This document shows positions 9,269-18,127 of a stretch of 64,000 nucleotides of DNA, in pieces (the stretch's first letter is position 1; every line of letters starts with the position of its first letter). This DNA is from Actinomycetes bacterium. GTDB taxonomy: Bacteria > Auribacterota > JAJCYG01. The stretch spans positions 1 to 64,000 of the forward strand of contig JAJCYG010000041.1 in assembly GCA_029263055.1 (NCBI GenBank), in the 5' to 3' direction. A program made the translations under genes and the position numbers. The notes under the pieces were generated by a model. The model searched no databases, had not been told where the DNA came from, and saw nothing but the letters and a program-made list of their open reading frames with translations.

Positions 9269-9297
9269 TTGACGGGTTAAAGATAAGGGTTTATAAT
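9269..9297 (+). promoter_or_regulatory. Strong sigma-70 promoter upstream of nrnA
   Basis: TTGACG (9269-9274), a 17-bp spacer and a consensus TATAAT (9292-9297) form an almost ideal housekeeping promoter, 30 nt upstream of the nrnA start. It begins just after the stop codon of the preceding gene and likely drives nrnA and, in part, the mfd-surA-pdxA-rsmA run. Confidence 0.75.
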
Positions 9298-9327
9298 AAC
9301 CTCCTTATTATCAAAAAGTTAAAAATT

Positions 9328-10302
9328 ATGAATTGGTCAAAAGTAAACGAAATCATTCAGCAGAATCAGCGATTTGCCCTGACAGCGCACATGTTTCCAG
9401 ATGGGGATGCAGTGGGATCTGAGATGGCTCTTTATCACCATTTAAAGAGTTTGGGTAAAGAAGTGACTGTGATTAATAACCAGCCGAGTTATCGTGTTCA
9501 CGATTTTCTTGATTCAGATGGGGTGATCCAGCTCTTTGAGGAAAATAAACACCCGCAAATTTTAGAAAATGTGGATGTGATTTTTATTTTAGATGTGAGT
9601 ACCACTCATTATATGGGGCGTGTCGGGCAATCCGTTAAAAAATCAAAAGCGACAAAAATTTGTATTGATCACCATGTGCGTGATAGTGAGTTTGTTGATT
9701 TTGATTACATTAACGAAGGGGCTTGTGCCACAGGTGAGCTTGTCTATGATTTCTTTAAAGAAAATGATTTGCCTATTTCGCCAGAAATTGGAACCTCTCT
9801 TTATACTGCTATTTTGACAGACACAGGGGTCTTTCGTTTTTCTAATACAACTTCAAAAGCACATATGATTGCGGCTGATCTTTTAACTAAAGGGATTGAC
9901 CATAATAAAATTTATCAAAATTTATATGAACGCACGTCATGGTCTCAACTGAATCTTTTAGGTGCAGGTTTGGCTAAGATTAAATCTGAGGCTGATGGGA
10001 AGATTGTCTGGTTGCACTTGTCTGACAAGATGTTGGAAGAAGCAAAGGCAACATGGGACGATACAACCGGCTTTGTTGATGTGTTACGAACCATTGAAGG
10101 GGTTAAAGTCTCCATTATTTTTAGAGAATTAAATGATGGTATTTTAAAGATTCACTTTCGTTCTAAAGATGGCATTAATATTCAACCTTTAGCCCAAGAA
10201 TTGGGTGGCGGGGGTCACAAAGTTGCCGCAGGAGCTTCGATTGAAGGTGACGCTCAGAAAATCATTCCGCAAGTCCTCAAAAAAGCAAAACAGCTCTTAT
10301 AA
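9328..10302 (+). CDS. nrnA: Bifunctional oligoribonuclease / PAP phosphatase NrnA
   Basis: A 324-residue DHH-DHHA1 phosphoesterase. The first metal motif HMFPDGDAVGSE is at about residues 21-32, the DHH signature IDHHVRD near 112-118, and the DHHA1 nucleotide-binding motif GGGGHKVAAGAS near 290-301. NrnA degrades short RNA oligomers to mononucleotides and dephosphorylates 3'-phosphoadenosine 5'-phosphate; it replaces Orn in bacteria lacking it. There is no clear Shine-Dalgarno upstream of ATG 9328. Length agrees with the family. Confidence 0.94.
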   Translation: MNWSKVNEIIQQNQRFALTAHMFPDGDAVGSEMALYHHLKSLGKEVTVINNQPSYRVHDFLDSDGVIQLFEENKHPQILENVDVIFILDVSTTHYMGRVGQSVKKSKATKICIDHHVRDSEFVDFDYINEGACATGELVYDFFKENDLPISPEIGTSLYTAILTDTGVFRFSNTTSKAHMIAADLLTKGIDHNKIYQNLYERTSWSQLNLLGAGLAKIKSEADGKIVWLHLSDKMLEEAKATWDDTTGFVDVLRTIEGVKVSIIFRELNDGILKIHFRSKDGINIQPLAQELGGGGHKVAAGASIEGDAQKIIPQVLKKAKQLL

Positions 10303-10379
10303 TCTGCTATACTGATTTTAGAAAATTAAAGGAAACCTAGGGGAGGGAAAACCCTCTACCTGGGGATTTTTGTCTTTAT

Positions 10380-13300
10380 ATGAAAAAAATGATTTTATCA
10401 GGTGTCTCAGGTGGTGGGAAAGCACTCCATGTTTTAAACATGGTGGAGCAGTTGCATGCCCCTGCGTGGGTGGTGACCAAAGGGCCTAAAGAAGAAGAGG
10501 TGTTTGTTGAAGACCTGAAGTCTTTAGGCAATGTTGAGGTCTTGCTCTTTCCTGCTTGGGAAGTGATTCCTTCTGCTGAAGCAGAACCTCAAAAAGAAAT
10601 CATCGCAGAGCGGCTTGATACCTTAAAGCGTTTGAAAGAGTGGCGTGAAGGGGCTCAAGAAGGATTGCTTGTAGTGGTCACTTCGGTTGAAGCCCTCTCC
10701 TTTAAAACAGTCACTCGCAATCAATTTGAAAAACTTCATTTCTCTCTTAAAGTAAAAGATTCGATTGATAAAAAAACCTTTCTTGAAGAACTCGTCCGTT
10801 TAGGATTTGTTTCTTATCCTATGGTGGGAAATAAAGGGGAGTTTAGTCAGCGTGGAGGGATTGTTGATTTTTTCCCTTTAAATGCTTCTTATCCTGTTCG
10901 AGTAGAGTTTTTTGGTAAAGATGTGGAATCGATTCGCGAGTTTGACCCTGAGACACAATTGAGTCGTCAAAATTTAAAATCAATTTCTATTTTAATGGCA
11001 GATGAAAAAGAGGTGCTTCTTGAGAATCCAAAAGAAGAATCTTCTTTAGTGACTGAACATGGGATGGAACATTTTTTAATGTTTTATGATGAGCCTGAAG
11101 AGCTTGCTGAAAAAGCTGTTTCTCTTCGTGCTTTGTATGAAGAAGAAAAGTCATTACAACATGTGGCTGAGACTCTCTATTTATCTTGGCCTGATGCGCA
11201 AGAACAGATTCAATGTGAAAAACGAATCGATTTTCATTTGATTCCTCAGGAAAATGAATCGATCTTTTCTGGCCTGAAGCAATTAACCATTGATTCTATT
11301 GAATCTGTACAGCCTGCTCGTTTGCGAACATTAGACCTAACAAAGGGAGAAGATTCCCAGATTCGTTCGGCTCGTATGATGGACTCGATCGAAGAGTGGG
11401 TGAAGAAAAAGTATCAGGTACAAATTTTCTGCAACAATGAATCTGAAAAAGAGCGGTTGATTAAATTGCTTCGAGAAAAAGAAATGCCTAAATTAAATGC
11501 TTTTGTTGAAACCAAAATTGGACGTCTCTCAGAAGGCTTTGCTTTAAAGAAAGAAAAAAAGATTTATCTGAGTGATCAAGAGATTTTTGTTCGTTATAAA
11601 ATTCGACGTTCGCGTTGGCGGTTTCGTGGCGCCTCTGTTGAAATGCCTGAAGTTGAGATTCAAGAAGGTGATTATGTGGTGCATCTCAACCATGGGATTG
11701 GGCGTTATAAAGGTGTGGTTTTATATAACTACGAAGGTAAAGAACAGGAAATGGTGCGGATTGAATATGCAGATGAAGCAACTCTGTATGTTCCTTTAAC
11801 CGAATCGCATTTGATTGAGTTGTATCAAGGATTCAAAGAAAAAAATCCAGACTTAGATAAGTTGGGCAACACACGTTGGGGAAAAACAAAACTGCGTGTG
11901 GAGCGAGCCATTCGAGATTACGCCAGTGACTTGCTGCACCTTCAAGCAGAGCGTGATGTGCTACAAGGTTATGCGTTTAGCGAAGACAATCAATGGCAAA
12001 AAGAGTTTGAAGATGCCTTTATTTATGAAGAGACTCCAGATCAGTTAGAAGCAATTGAAGCGGTTAAAAAAGATTTAGAACAACCTAAGCCAATGGATCG
12101 TTTGTTGTGTGGTGATGTGGGCTATGGAAAAACAGAAGTGGCAATTCGTGCTGCGTTTAAAGCTGTGATGAGTGGTAAGCAAGTCGCTATTTTGGTTCCC
12201 ACAACCGTGTTAACACAACAACATTGGCAAACTTTTTCAGAACGTTTAGCAGATTACCCGATTCGAGTCGATGCCTTGTCTCGATTTAAAACAAAAGGGG
12301 AGCAACGTAAAAGTATTGAAGCTCTTAAATCTGGAGAGGTTGATATTGTGATTGGCACGCACCGTTTGATTCAAGAAGATGTGGCGTTTAAAGATTTAGG
12401 GCTTGTGATTATTGATGAAGAGCAGCGGTTTGGTGTGCGTCATAAAGAAAAACTAAAAAAAATGCGTCGTCTGGTTGATGTATTAACCATGACAGCCACT
12501 CCAATCCCTCGAACACTCTATCTTTCTTTAATTGGAGTCAAAGATATGAGTTCGATACAGACCGCTCCTGTTGACCGCCAGCCCATTGAAACCCATTTGA
12601 TTGAGTACAATGATCACGTTATTCGAGAAGGGATTTTGCGAGAGCTCAATCGTGAAGGCCAAGTCTTTTTTGTGCACAACCGTGTTGAAACAATTGAGCG
12701 TATGAAAGACCAATTACAAAAACTCATTCCTGAAGCTCGATTTGAAATAGGACATGGCCAAATGCATCCGCATGAACTTGAGATGGTGATGCGTGCGTTT
12801 GTGAATGGAGAGATTGATGTGTTGGTTTGTACCACGATCATTGAATCTGGAATGGACATCCCAAATGCGAATACGATTTTTATTAACCGGACAGATCGGT
12901 TTGGTTTGTCTGAACTCTATCAATTAAGAGGGCGTGTGGGCCGGTTTAAAAACAAAGCCTATGCCTATTTGTTGTTGCCCCCAGATCGTATTATTCAACA
13001 AGAAGCTAAAAAGCGACTCAAAGCATTTATGGAAAATACTTCGTTAGGTGCTGGTTTTAAGGTGGCAATGAAAGATTTGGAGATTCGTGGGGGCGGGAAT
13101 GTGTTGGGAGAACAGCAGAGCGGCCATATTGTGGCCATTGGTTTTGACCTTTACTGTAAGTTGCTTCGAAAGACAGTAGAGCGTTTAAAGGAAGAGAAAA
13201 AGCAATCTCCCTATGACTTGATGCCGACATCAAAAGAGTGTCATCTTAAAATTGGGGTTGAGGGGAGTGTGCCTAAAAGTTACATCCCGCACACGCAACA

Positions 13301-13616
13301 ACGCTTGAAAATTTATCGCCGCATAGGAGAAGCAAGTTCTTTGCCTGTTTTGCGTCTATTAGAAAAAGAGCTTCAAGATCGGTATGGGGCGGTTCCTGAA
13401 GCAACTCAATGGTTGTTAGCCCGTGCAGAAATCGTTTTGTTGGGACGGCAAAAGAACCTAACGCTGATTGAGCTTAAAGATCAAAAACTTTTGTTGAAAA
13501 GTGGTCAAGAATATATGTTGCCTAAGGATGGTTGGTATCGCATTTTAGCGAATAATCCATCGGAGATCTTGGCTGAAGTGAAAAAGCTATTGAGCCAAGA
13601 GGAGATAAAATGTTAG
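10380..13616 (+). CDS. mfd: Transcription-repair coupling factor Mfd
   Basis: A 1078-residue SF2 translocase with all Mfd parts. A UvrB-like damage-recognition module covers about residues 1-330. The RNA polymerase interaction (CarD-like) domain starts near residue 428 with GDYVVHLNHGIGRYKG. The helicase core has Walker A GDVGYGKTEVA (about 576-586), DEEQ box near 676 and RGRVGR near 850, and a TRCF C-terminal domain follows. Mfd removes stalled RNA polymerase at DNA lesions and recruits UvrA. ATG 10380 lacks a close ribosome-binding site; a second ATG at 10389 is possible. A TATACT hexamer at 10308 may provide an internal promoter. It is slightly shorter than E. coli Mfd (1148). Confidence 0.97.
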   Translation: MKKMILSGVSGGGKALHVLNMVEQLHAPAWVVTKGPKEEEVFVEDLKSLGNVEVLLFPAWEVIPSAEAEPQKEIIAERLDTLKRLKEWREGAQEGLLVVVTSVEALSFKTVTRNQFEKLHFSLKVKDSIDKKTFLEELVRLGFVSYPMVGNKGEFSQRGGIVDFFPLNASYPVRVEFFGKDVESIREFDPETQLSRQNLKSISILMADEKEVLLENPKEESSLVTEHGMEHFLMFYDEPEELAEKAVSLRALYEEEKSLQHVAETLYLSWPDAQEQIQCEKRIDFHLIPQENESIFSGLKQLTIDSIESVQPARLRTLDLTKGEDSQIRSARMMDSIEEWVKKKYQVQIFCNNESEKERLIKLLREKEMPKLNAFVETKIGRLSEGFALKKEKKIYLSDQEIFVRYKIRRSRWRFRGASVEMPEVEIQEGDYVVHLNHGIGRYKGVVLYNYEGKEQEMVRIEYADEATLYVPLTESHLIELYQGFKEKNPDLDKLGNTRWGKTKLRVERAIRDYASDLLHLQAERDVLQGYAFSEDNQWQKEFEDAFIYEETPDQLEAIEAVKKDLEQPKPMDRLLCGDVGYGKTEVAIRAAFKAVMSGKQVAILVPTTVLTQQHWQTFSERLADYPIRVDALSRFKTKGEQRKSIEALKSGEVDIVIGTHRLIQEDVAFKDLGLVIIDEEQRFGVRHKEKLKKMRRLVDVLTMTATPIPRTLYLSLIGVKDMSSIQTAPVDRQPIETHLIEYNDHVIREGILRELNREGQVFFVHNRVETIERMKDQLQKLIPEARFEIGHGQMHPHELEMVMRAFVNGEIDVLVCTTIIESGMDIPNANTIFINRTDRFGLSELYQLRGRVGRFKNKAYAYLLLPPDRIIQQEAKKRLKAFMENTSLGAGFKVAMKDLEIRGGGNVLGEQQSGHIVAIGFDLYCKLLRKTVERLKEEKKQSPYDLMPTSKECHLKIGVEGSVPKSYIPHTQQRLKIYRRIGEASSLPVLRLLEKELQDRYGAVPEATQWLLARAEIVLLGRQKNLTLIELKDQKLLLKSGQEYMLPKDGWYRILANNPSEILAEVKKLLSQEEIKC

Positions 13617-13650
13617 CTTATAAAGCTAAATTTCGCATGAGAGGGCAAAT

Positions 13651-14475
13651 ATGAAAAATCTGAAAAAATGTTTACTAACTGCTGTAGCAGTAGCAATGCT
13701 GCCTGGCTCTATCCAAGCTCAAGAAGATAAAGTTTTAGCTAAAGTGAATGGGTTTAAGATCACTCAGTCTGAGTTAGATCAACGTCTAAGTTCTTTACCG
13801 CCCCAACTTCAAGCTCGTTTTCAAAACAACAAAAAACAATTCTTAGATGAATTGATCAACCAAAAGCTTTTATTAAAAGAAGCCCAAGAACAAAAGGTTG
13901 ATAAAGATGAAAAGCTGTTAACTGTTTTAGAACAGTTGAAATCAGAATTAATGATTCAGCGTCTAGTGGAACGTGAGATTTTGGAAAAATCACAAGTCAC
14001 GGATCAAGAAGTTCAAGCTTACTTTGATCAAAACAAACAACGTTTTGTGACACCAGAACAGGTTCATGCGTTCCATATTTTAGTTCCTGATGAAGCTAAA
14101 GCAAAAGAGATCCAAAAAAGAATTGCGGGCGGAGAAGACTTTGAAACAGTGGCTAAAGCTGAGTCAGTCGGTCCTTCTGGTCCTCGAGGTGGAGATCTTG
14201 GTTTTGTCGGAAAAGGACAGCTTGTTCCTGAGTTTGAAAAAGCTGCTTTTGAACTTAAAATTGGAGATGTCTCTGATGTCGTAAAAACCCAATTTGGTTA
14301 CCATGTGATTAAGGTAACAGAAAGTAATCCTGCAAAAGCGTTGGAATTTGCTGAAGTGAAAGAAAACATCAAGTTACAACTTCAACAAGAACAACAACGT
14401 AATCGTTTAACGGACTACATAGAAAAACTAAAGAAGAATACAAAAATTAAAATTTATGAAAATGAAATCTCTTAA
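13651..14475 (+). CDS. Parvulin-type peptidyl-prolyl isomerase (exported)
   Basis: A 274-residue exported PpiC/SurA-like foldase. It has a signal peptide (about residues 1-23, cut after QAQ), a SurA-N-like helical chaperone region (about 30-130) and one rotamase domain, with HAFHILVPDE near 135 and GGDLGFVGKGQLVPEFEKAAF near 178-198. It acts in the periplasm on outer-membrane or secreted proteins. The ribosome-binding site GAGAGGG precedes ATG 13651. It overlaps the following SurA homologue by 20 nt, and both follow mfd, suggesting one operon of envelope-biogenesis genes. Confidence 0.9.
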   Translation: MKNLKKCLLTAVAVAMLPGSIQAQEDKVLAKVNGFKITQSELDQRLSSLPPQLQARFQNNKKQFLDELINQKLLLKEAQEQKVDKDEKLLTVLEQLKSELMIQRLVEREILEKSQVTDQEVQAYFDQNKQRFVTPEQVHAFHILVPDEAKAKEIQKRIAGGEDFETVAKAESVGPSGPRGGDLGFVGKGQLVPEFEKAAFELKIGDVSDVVKTQFGYHVIKVTESNPAKALEFAEVKENIKLQLQQEQQRNRLTDYIEKLKKNTKIKIYENEIS

Positions 14476-15424
14476 ATCTAAAATAGTTTCTCTTATTCTA
14501 ATCTTTTCAGTTGTTCTACCATTTCAGTCGCTTAAGGCTGAAGTGGTAGATCAGATTGTGGCTGAAGTGAATGGAAGCATCATTACCTACTCTGAGTTAA
14601 AAAAAATCTTAGATCCTATCTATGCTCAGTACTCTAAAGTTTATGGGGGTGATGAGTTGATTGCGCGTGTGCGTGAAGCGCGTAATGAAGCCTTAAACCA
14701 AATCATTGAAAACAAGCTGATTTTACAAGCTGCCAATGAGCAAGGTTTAGAAGCGAATGAAAGTGCTGTTGACGATCGATTAAAAGAGATTAAGTCACGG
14801 TTTCCTGATGAAGAGACCTTCTTAGAAACTTTAAAAAGAGATGGAACGCGTTACGATGATTTTGTGGATCAGGTTCGGGACCAGTTGTTGATTAAAGCAT
14901 TAATTGGTCGCCAAGTGACATCACGTGTGATTGTGAGTCCTAAAGAAGTAGAAGCTTATTATGAAAAAAATAAAGAGAAGTTTGGTGGGCAAGAGGAAGT
15001 TCACTTGTACCACATCATGGTAAAAAAGGATCCTGATAACATGTTTCTTTCCAAAGAGACCACTCAACAAATTTTAAACAAAATTAATTCAGGGGATGAT
15101 TTTCAACAGCTCGCAACAAGTTATTCAGAAGGTCCTAATGCGAATAAAGGTGGAGACCTGGGTTGGGTTAAAAAGGGAAAATTGATTGAAGCATTGAGTG
15201 AAGCTGCTTTTAGTTTACCTGAAGGGGGCGTGTCTGAATTGGTTGAGAGCCAAGGCGCTTTTCATATATTAAAAGTAACAGAGAGAAAGAACCCTGAAGT
15301 GAAGTCACTCCCTGAAGTTGAAGGCTTAGTTGAAAATGCTGTTTTTCGTGAAAAAGCCAATGATATGAGCCGTAAGTGGATGGCCTCTCTAAGAGAAAAA
15401 GCATATATCAATATATTTGAATGA
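14456..15424 (+). CDS. surA: SurA-like periplasmic chaperone / PPIase
   Basis: A 322-residue exported foldase with a signal peptide (about residues 1-29), an N-terminal SurA chaperone region starting VDQIVAEVNGSIITYSEL, and a single parvulin domain (about 175-275) with LYHIMVKKD and GGDLGWVKKGKL. E. coli SurA has two parvulin domains; one is common in other phyla. SurA delivers outer-membrane proteins to the BAM complex. ATG 14456 overlaps the previous gene; ATG 14462 is an alternative. It overlaps pdxA by 4 nt, in the E. coli gene order surA-pdxA-rsmA. Confidence 0.88.
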   Translation: MKMKSLKSKIVSLILIFSVVLPFQSLKAEVVDQIVAEVNGSIITYSELKKILDPIYAQYSKVYGGDELIARVREARNEALNQIIENKLILQAANEQGLEANESAVDDRLKEIKSRFPDEETFLETLKRDGTRYDDFVDQVRDQLLIKALIGRQVTSRVIVSPKEVEAYYEKNKEKFGGQEEVHLYHIMVKKDPDNMFLSKETTQQILNKINSGDDFQQLATSYSEGPNANKGGDLGWVKKGKLIEALSEAAFSLPEGGVSELVESQGAFHILKVTERKNPEVKSLPEVEGLVENAVFREKANDMSRKWMASLREKAYINIFE

Positions 15425-16377
15425 AAAAACCTAAAATTGCGATTACATTAGGGGATGGGGCAGGCATTGGCCCTGAAGTTGTTCTTAAAGTTTTACGCAA
15501 TCCTTCTATATACAAAATCTGCGATCCACTTGTTATTGGGGATAAAGTTTTAATTGATTTCTGGTCAAAAAAACTGAAGATTCCTTTTCCAAAAAAAGTA
15601 AAACTAATTGATTTAGAAATTTTTCCTCCGTATCAAAAATTTGTTTTAGGTCAGGTTCATTCTGTTATGGGGAATGCCGCCATTCAGTTTGTGGGAACTG
15701 CAGCCAATCTTGCTTTAGAGAAAAAAGTTGATGCCATTGTCACAGCTCCTTTATCTAAAGAGGCGGTTCATCTTTCAGGAACTCCTTTTTCTGGGCATAC
15801 TGAATACTTGGCTGAACGTGCTGGGGCTAAAAAAGTATCTATGATGTTTGTGGGCGGGGGATTAAAACTTGTTTTAGCCACTATTCATATCCCCTTTCAT
15901 CAAGTCGCTGAATCTTTAACCAAAGCAAAACTTTTTCAAGCCATTGAAAAAGCAGACTTAGCAGGTAAACTTTTTGGTAAGAAAAAACCACACATTGCTG
16001 TGGCGGCATTAAACCCGCATGCAGGTGAAGGTGGGTTAATGGGCCACGAAGAAGAAAAAATAATTTTTCCTACTATTAAAAAAGCAATCCAGAAAAAGTT
16101 TAAAGTAACTGGACCTTATTCCGCAGACACACTTTTTCATCGCGTCTTAAATGAAAAGAAAATTGATGTGGTGGTTTGTTTGTATCATGACCAAGGTTTG
16201 ATTCCCCTTAAAACATTAGCTTTTGACGAAAGCGTGAATGTTACATTAGGTTTGCCTTTTGTCCGTACCTCCCCAGATCATGGCACGGCATTTGAACTTG
16301 CTGGAAAAGGAAAAGCCAATCCACATAGCATGCTTGAAGCGATTAAAGTTGCTGTTCAGCTATCAAAGAAGATTTAA
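15421..16377 (+). CDS. pdxA: 4-hydroxythreonine-4-phosphate dehydrogenase
   Basis: The 318-residue protein carries the PdxA signatures: GDGAGIGPEVVLK at the N-terminus (about residues 11-23), the substrate/metal region APLSKEAV and GHTEYLAERAG (about 115-140), NPHAGEGGLMG near 200 and YHDQGLIPLKTLAF near 257, with metal-binding histidines in several of these. PdxA oxidises 4-phosphohydroxy-L-threonine with NAD in the DXP-independent... pyridoxal-phosphate route shared with PdxJ. The start overlaps the surA stop (ATGA), and the stop overlaps rsmA (TAATG). The length is normal for the family (about 330). Confidence 0.95.
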   Translation: MKKPKIAITLGDGAGIGPEVVLKVLRNPSIYKICDPLVIGDKVLIDFWSKKLKIPFPKKVKLIDLEIFPPYQKFVLGQVHSVMGNAAIQFVGTAANLALEKKVDAIVTAPLSKEAVHLSGTPFSGHTEYLAERAGAKKVSMMFVGGGLKLVLATIHIPFHQVAESLTKAKLFQAIEKADLAGKLFGKKKPHIAVAALNPHAGEGGLMGHEEEKIIFPTIKKAIQKKFKVTGPYSADTLFHRVLNEKKIDVVVCLYHDQGLIPLKTLAFDESVNVTLGLPFVRTSPDHGTAFELAGKGKANPHSMLEAIKVAVQLSKKI

Positions 16378-17255
16378 TGGATAACCCTCTTTTAAAACCA
16401 ACCTACATTAAAACTCTATTTGAAGAATCAGGTTTTAGGCCTAAAAAAATGTGGGGTCAAAACTTTATGATTTCACCTCATGCCATTGAGCTGTTAATTG
16501 ATTCTTCTCATTTAGAGAAAGAAGATGTGGTGATTGAAATAGGGCCAGGCTTGGGTGTGCTGACTCGAGAACTGTTGCAACGGGCAAAGCATGTGATCAG
16601 TATTGAAAAAGATCCTCAGCTTCCTGAATTGTTGATTCCACATGTGGAGCCGTGGAAAGATAAATTTACTCTCATCCCAAATGATTTTTTAGAAACCGAT
16701 CTAGAGAAAATATTCAAACAAGCTGAAAAGATAAAAGGGAAGAAGGGGCAAGTTAGAATTATTTCCAATCTTCCTTACTCCGTCACAACACCTGTTTTTG
16801 AAAAAGTCTTTGAATCTAAACTTCCTTTTGATTCCATGACCATTACAGTTCAGCAAGAACTAGCCGAACGTGTGGTGGCTAAGCCAGGTAAAAAAGATTA
16901 CGGAGCGCTAACCCTATTTGTTCAATTGCATACGGAACCGAAAATCACGGGCAAGATCAAGCCTGCTGCTTTTTATCCTCCTCCTAGAATTGGTTCAGTT
17001 GTGTTAGATATGCTCTTTCATTCCAACCGACCTGTAAAACTGAAAGACCAAGCCCTCTTCACTCAAGTGGTGCGAACCTCTTTTGGCAAGCGCCGTAAAA
17101 TGCTTCGCAACAACTTGCAAGATTTGCCTTTTACAAAGGAGCAAATCCTTCAAGTCCTAGAAAAGGCGGGTCTTGCTGAAAATCGCCGTCCTGAAACCCT
17201 CTCGATCCAAGAATTTGCTGATTTAGCAAACTGTTTTTCCGAATTGTCGAGATAG
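16377..17255 (+). CDS. rsmA: 16S rRNA (adenine1518-N6/adenine1519-N6)-dimethyltransferase
   Basis: This 292-residue SAM-dependent methyltransferase (KsgA/RsmA) dimethylates two adjacent adenosines in helix 45 of 16S rRNA, a late step of small-subunit assembly. The SAM-binding motif EIGPGLGVLTREL is at about residues 55-67, the acidic SAM-ribose residue follows in SIEKDPQL, and the catalytic motif NLPYSVTTPV is near 132-141. The N-terminal KKMWGQNFM is typical. Its ATG overlaps the pdxA stop. Conservation of surA-pdxA-rsmA order with gammaproteobacteria strengthens the three calls. Confidence 0.96.
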   Translation: MDNPLLKPTYIKTLFEESGFRPKKMWGQNFMISPHAIELLIDSSHLEKEDVVIEIGPGLGVLTRELLQRAKHVISIEKDPQLPELLIPHVEPWKDKFTLIPNDFLETDLEKIFKQAEKIKGKKGQVRIISNLPYSVTTPVFEKVFESKLPFDSMTITVQQELAERVVAKPGKKDYGALTLFVQLHTEPKITGKIKPAAFYPPPRIGSVVLDMLFHSNRPVKLKDQALFTQVVRTSFGKRRKMLRNNLQDLPFTKEQILQVLEKAGLAENRRPETLSIQEFADLANCFSELSR

Positions 17256-17272
17256 AGTTAATCTGGTATCAT
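17244..17272 (+). promoter_or_regulatory. recO promoter, possibly giving a leaderless mRNA
   Basis: TTGTCG (17244-17249), 17 bp, TATCAT (17267-17272). Only 7 nt separate the -10 box from ATG 17280, so transcription would begin at or next to the start codon. There is no Shine-Dalgarno before recO, consistent with a leaderless transcript. The -35 overlaps the end of rsmA. Confidence 0.5.
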
Positions 17273-17279
17273 CTCATTC

Positions 17280-18059
17280 ATGGCGTCGAGAATAGAGAAG
17301 TCTGAAGGGATTGTACTGCGGTTTTACGATTATGGTGATACGAGCCGAATCGTGGTTCTGATGACGCGCCGTTTTGGAAAGCTTAAAGTGATGGCCAAGG
17401 GGGCTAAGGGGAAGCGTTCTCCTTTTGCAGGGCGTCTTGAGTTGTTTCAGGTTTTAAACTTTCAATTCTATCATTATCCCGATCGTGATCTCCATACCTT
17501 AAAAGAAACCGAAGTGATTCAGATGTTTCCTTCCTTTCATGAAAAGCTGATTGCTTTTGCTGCGGCAAACTATTTGTCTGAGTTGGTGCAGCATGCGGTT
17601 CATGGAGAAGATTCACAGGGAACACTCTACCGGCCTTTGATTGATGCGCTTGGGGCTGTTGGGGGAGATGGGGATTGGGAATTGGCTGTTCGTTGGTTTG
17701 AGACTAAGTTGCTTCAAGAGTTGGGGGCTATGCCTCGCTTAAAGAATTGTGCGATTTGTTCAAAGGAATTGACTGAGGCGCCGCGATTGAGTCCAAGCCA
17801 TGCGGGTTTGGTCTGTTCAACCTGCGTGCCGGGTGATGTGCGCTCTTTGCCTATCTCATCTAATGCTACTGGAGTGATCTACTTTTTATCGCAGGTGCCA
17901 ATCCATAAGATTGAAACGATCAAACTGACTCAGCTGCAGAGAATTGAGCTTAAAAAGGTGTTGAGAAACTTTCTTGACTTTTCCCTTGAAAGAAGGGTAA
18001 AATCCTCCGAATTTTTAGACAAGCTTCTAGCAACCTCTGAAAATGCTCTAACTGTCTAA
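17280..18059 (+). CDS. recO: DNA repair protein RecO
   Basis: A 259-residue RecO: an N-terminal OB fold (about residues 1-80, starting with EGIVLRFYDYGDTSRIV), a helical middle domain, and a four-cysteine zinc site (CAICSKE near 157 and CSTC near 180). RecO mediates RecA loading with RecR at gaps by displacing SSB. There is no ribosome-binding site, and a likely promoter -10 lies only 7 nt upstream, so the mRNA may be leaderless. The stop is followed by a 68-nt gap before glyS. Confidence 0.93.
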   Translation: MASRIEKSEGIVLRFYDYGDTSRIVVLMTRRFGKLKVMAKGAKGKRSPFAGRLELFQVLNFQFYHYPDRDLHTLKETEVIQMFPSFHEKLIAFAAANYLSELVQHAVHGEDSQGTLYRPLIDALGAVGGDGDWELAVRWFETKLLQELGAMPRLKNCAICSKELTEAPRLSPSHAGLVCSTCVPGDVRSLPISSNATGVIYFLSQVPIHKIETIKLTQLQRIELKKVLRNFLDFSLERRVKSSEFLDKLLATSENALTV

Positions 18060-18096
18060 ATAACTTAAAATAAGCATATTAGGCTAATAACCTCTG

Positions 18097-18116
18097 GTAT
18101 TTAGAGTGCTAAATAC
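18097..18116. repeat. Short inverted repeat before glyS
   Basis: GTATTTAG (18097-18104) and CTAAATAC (18109-18116) form a perfect 8-bp inverted repeat around a 4-nt loop, ending 11 nt before the glyS start. It could be an operator or an mRNA hairpin near the ribosome-binding site. It has no T-box features. Confidence 0.35.
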
Positions 18117-18127
18117 AGGATCTTTTT

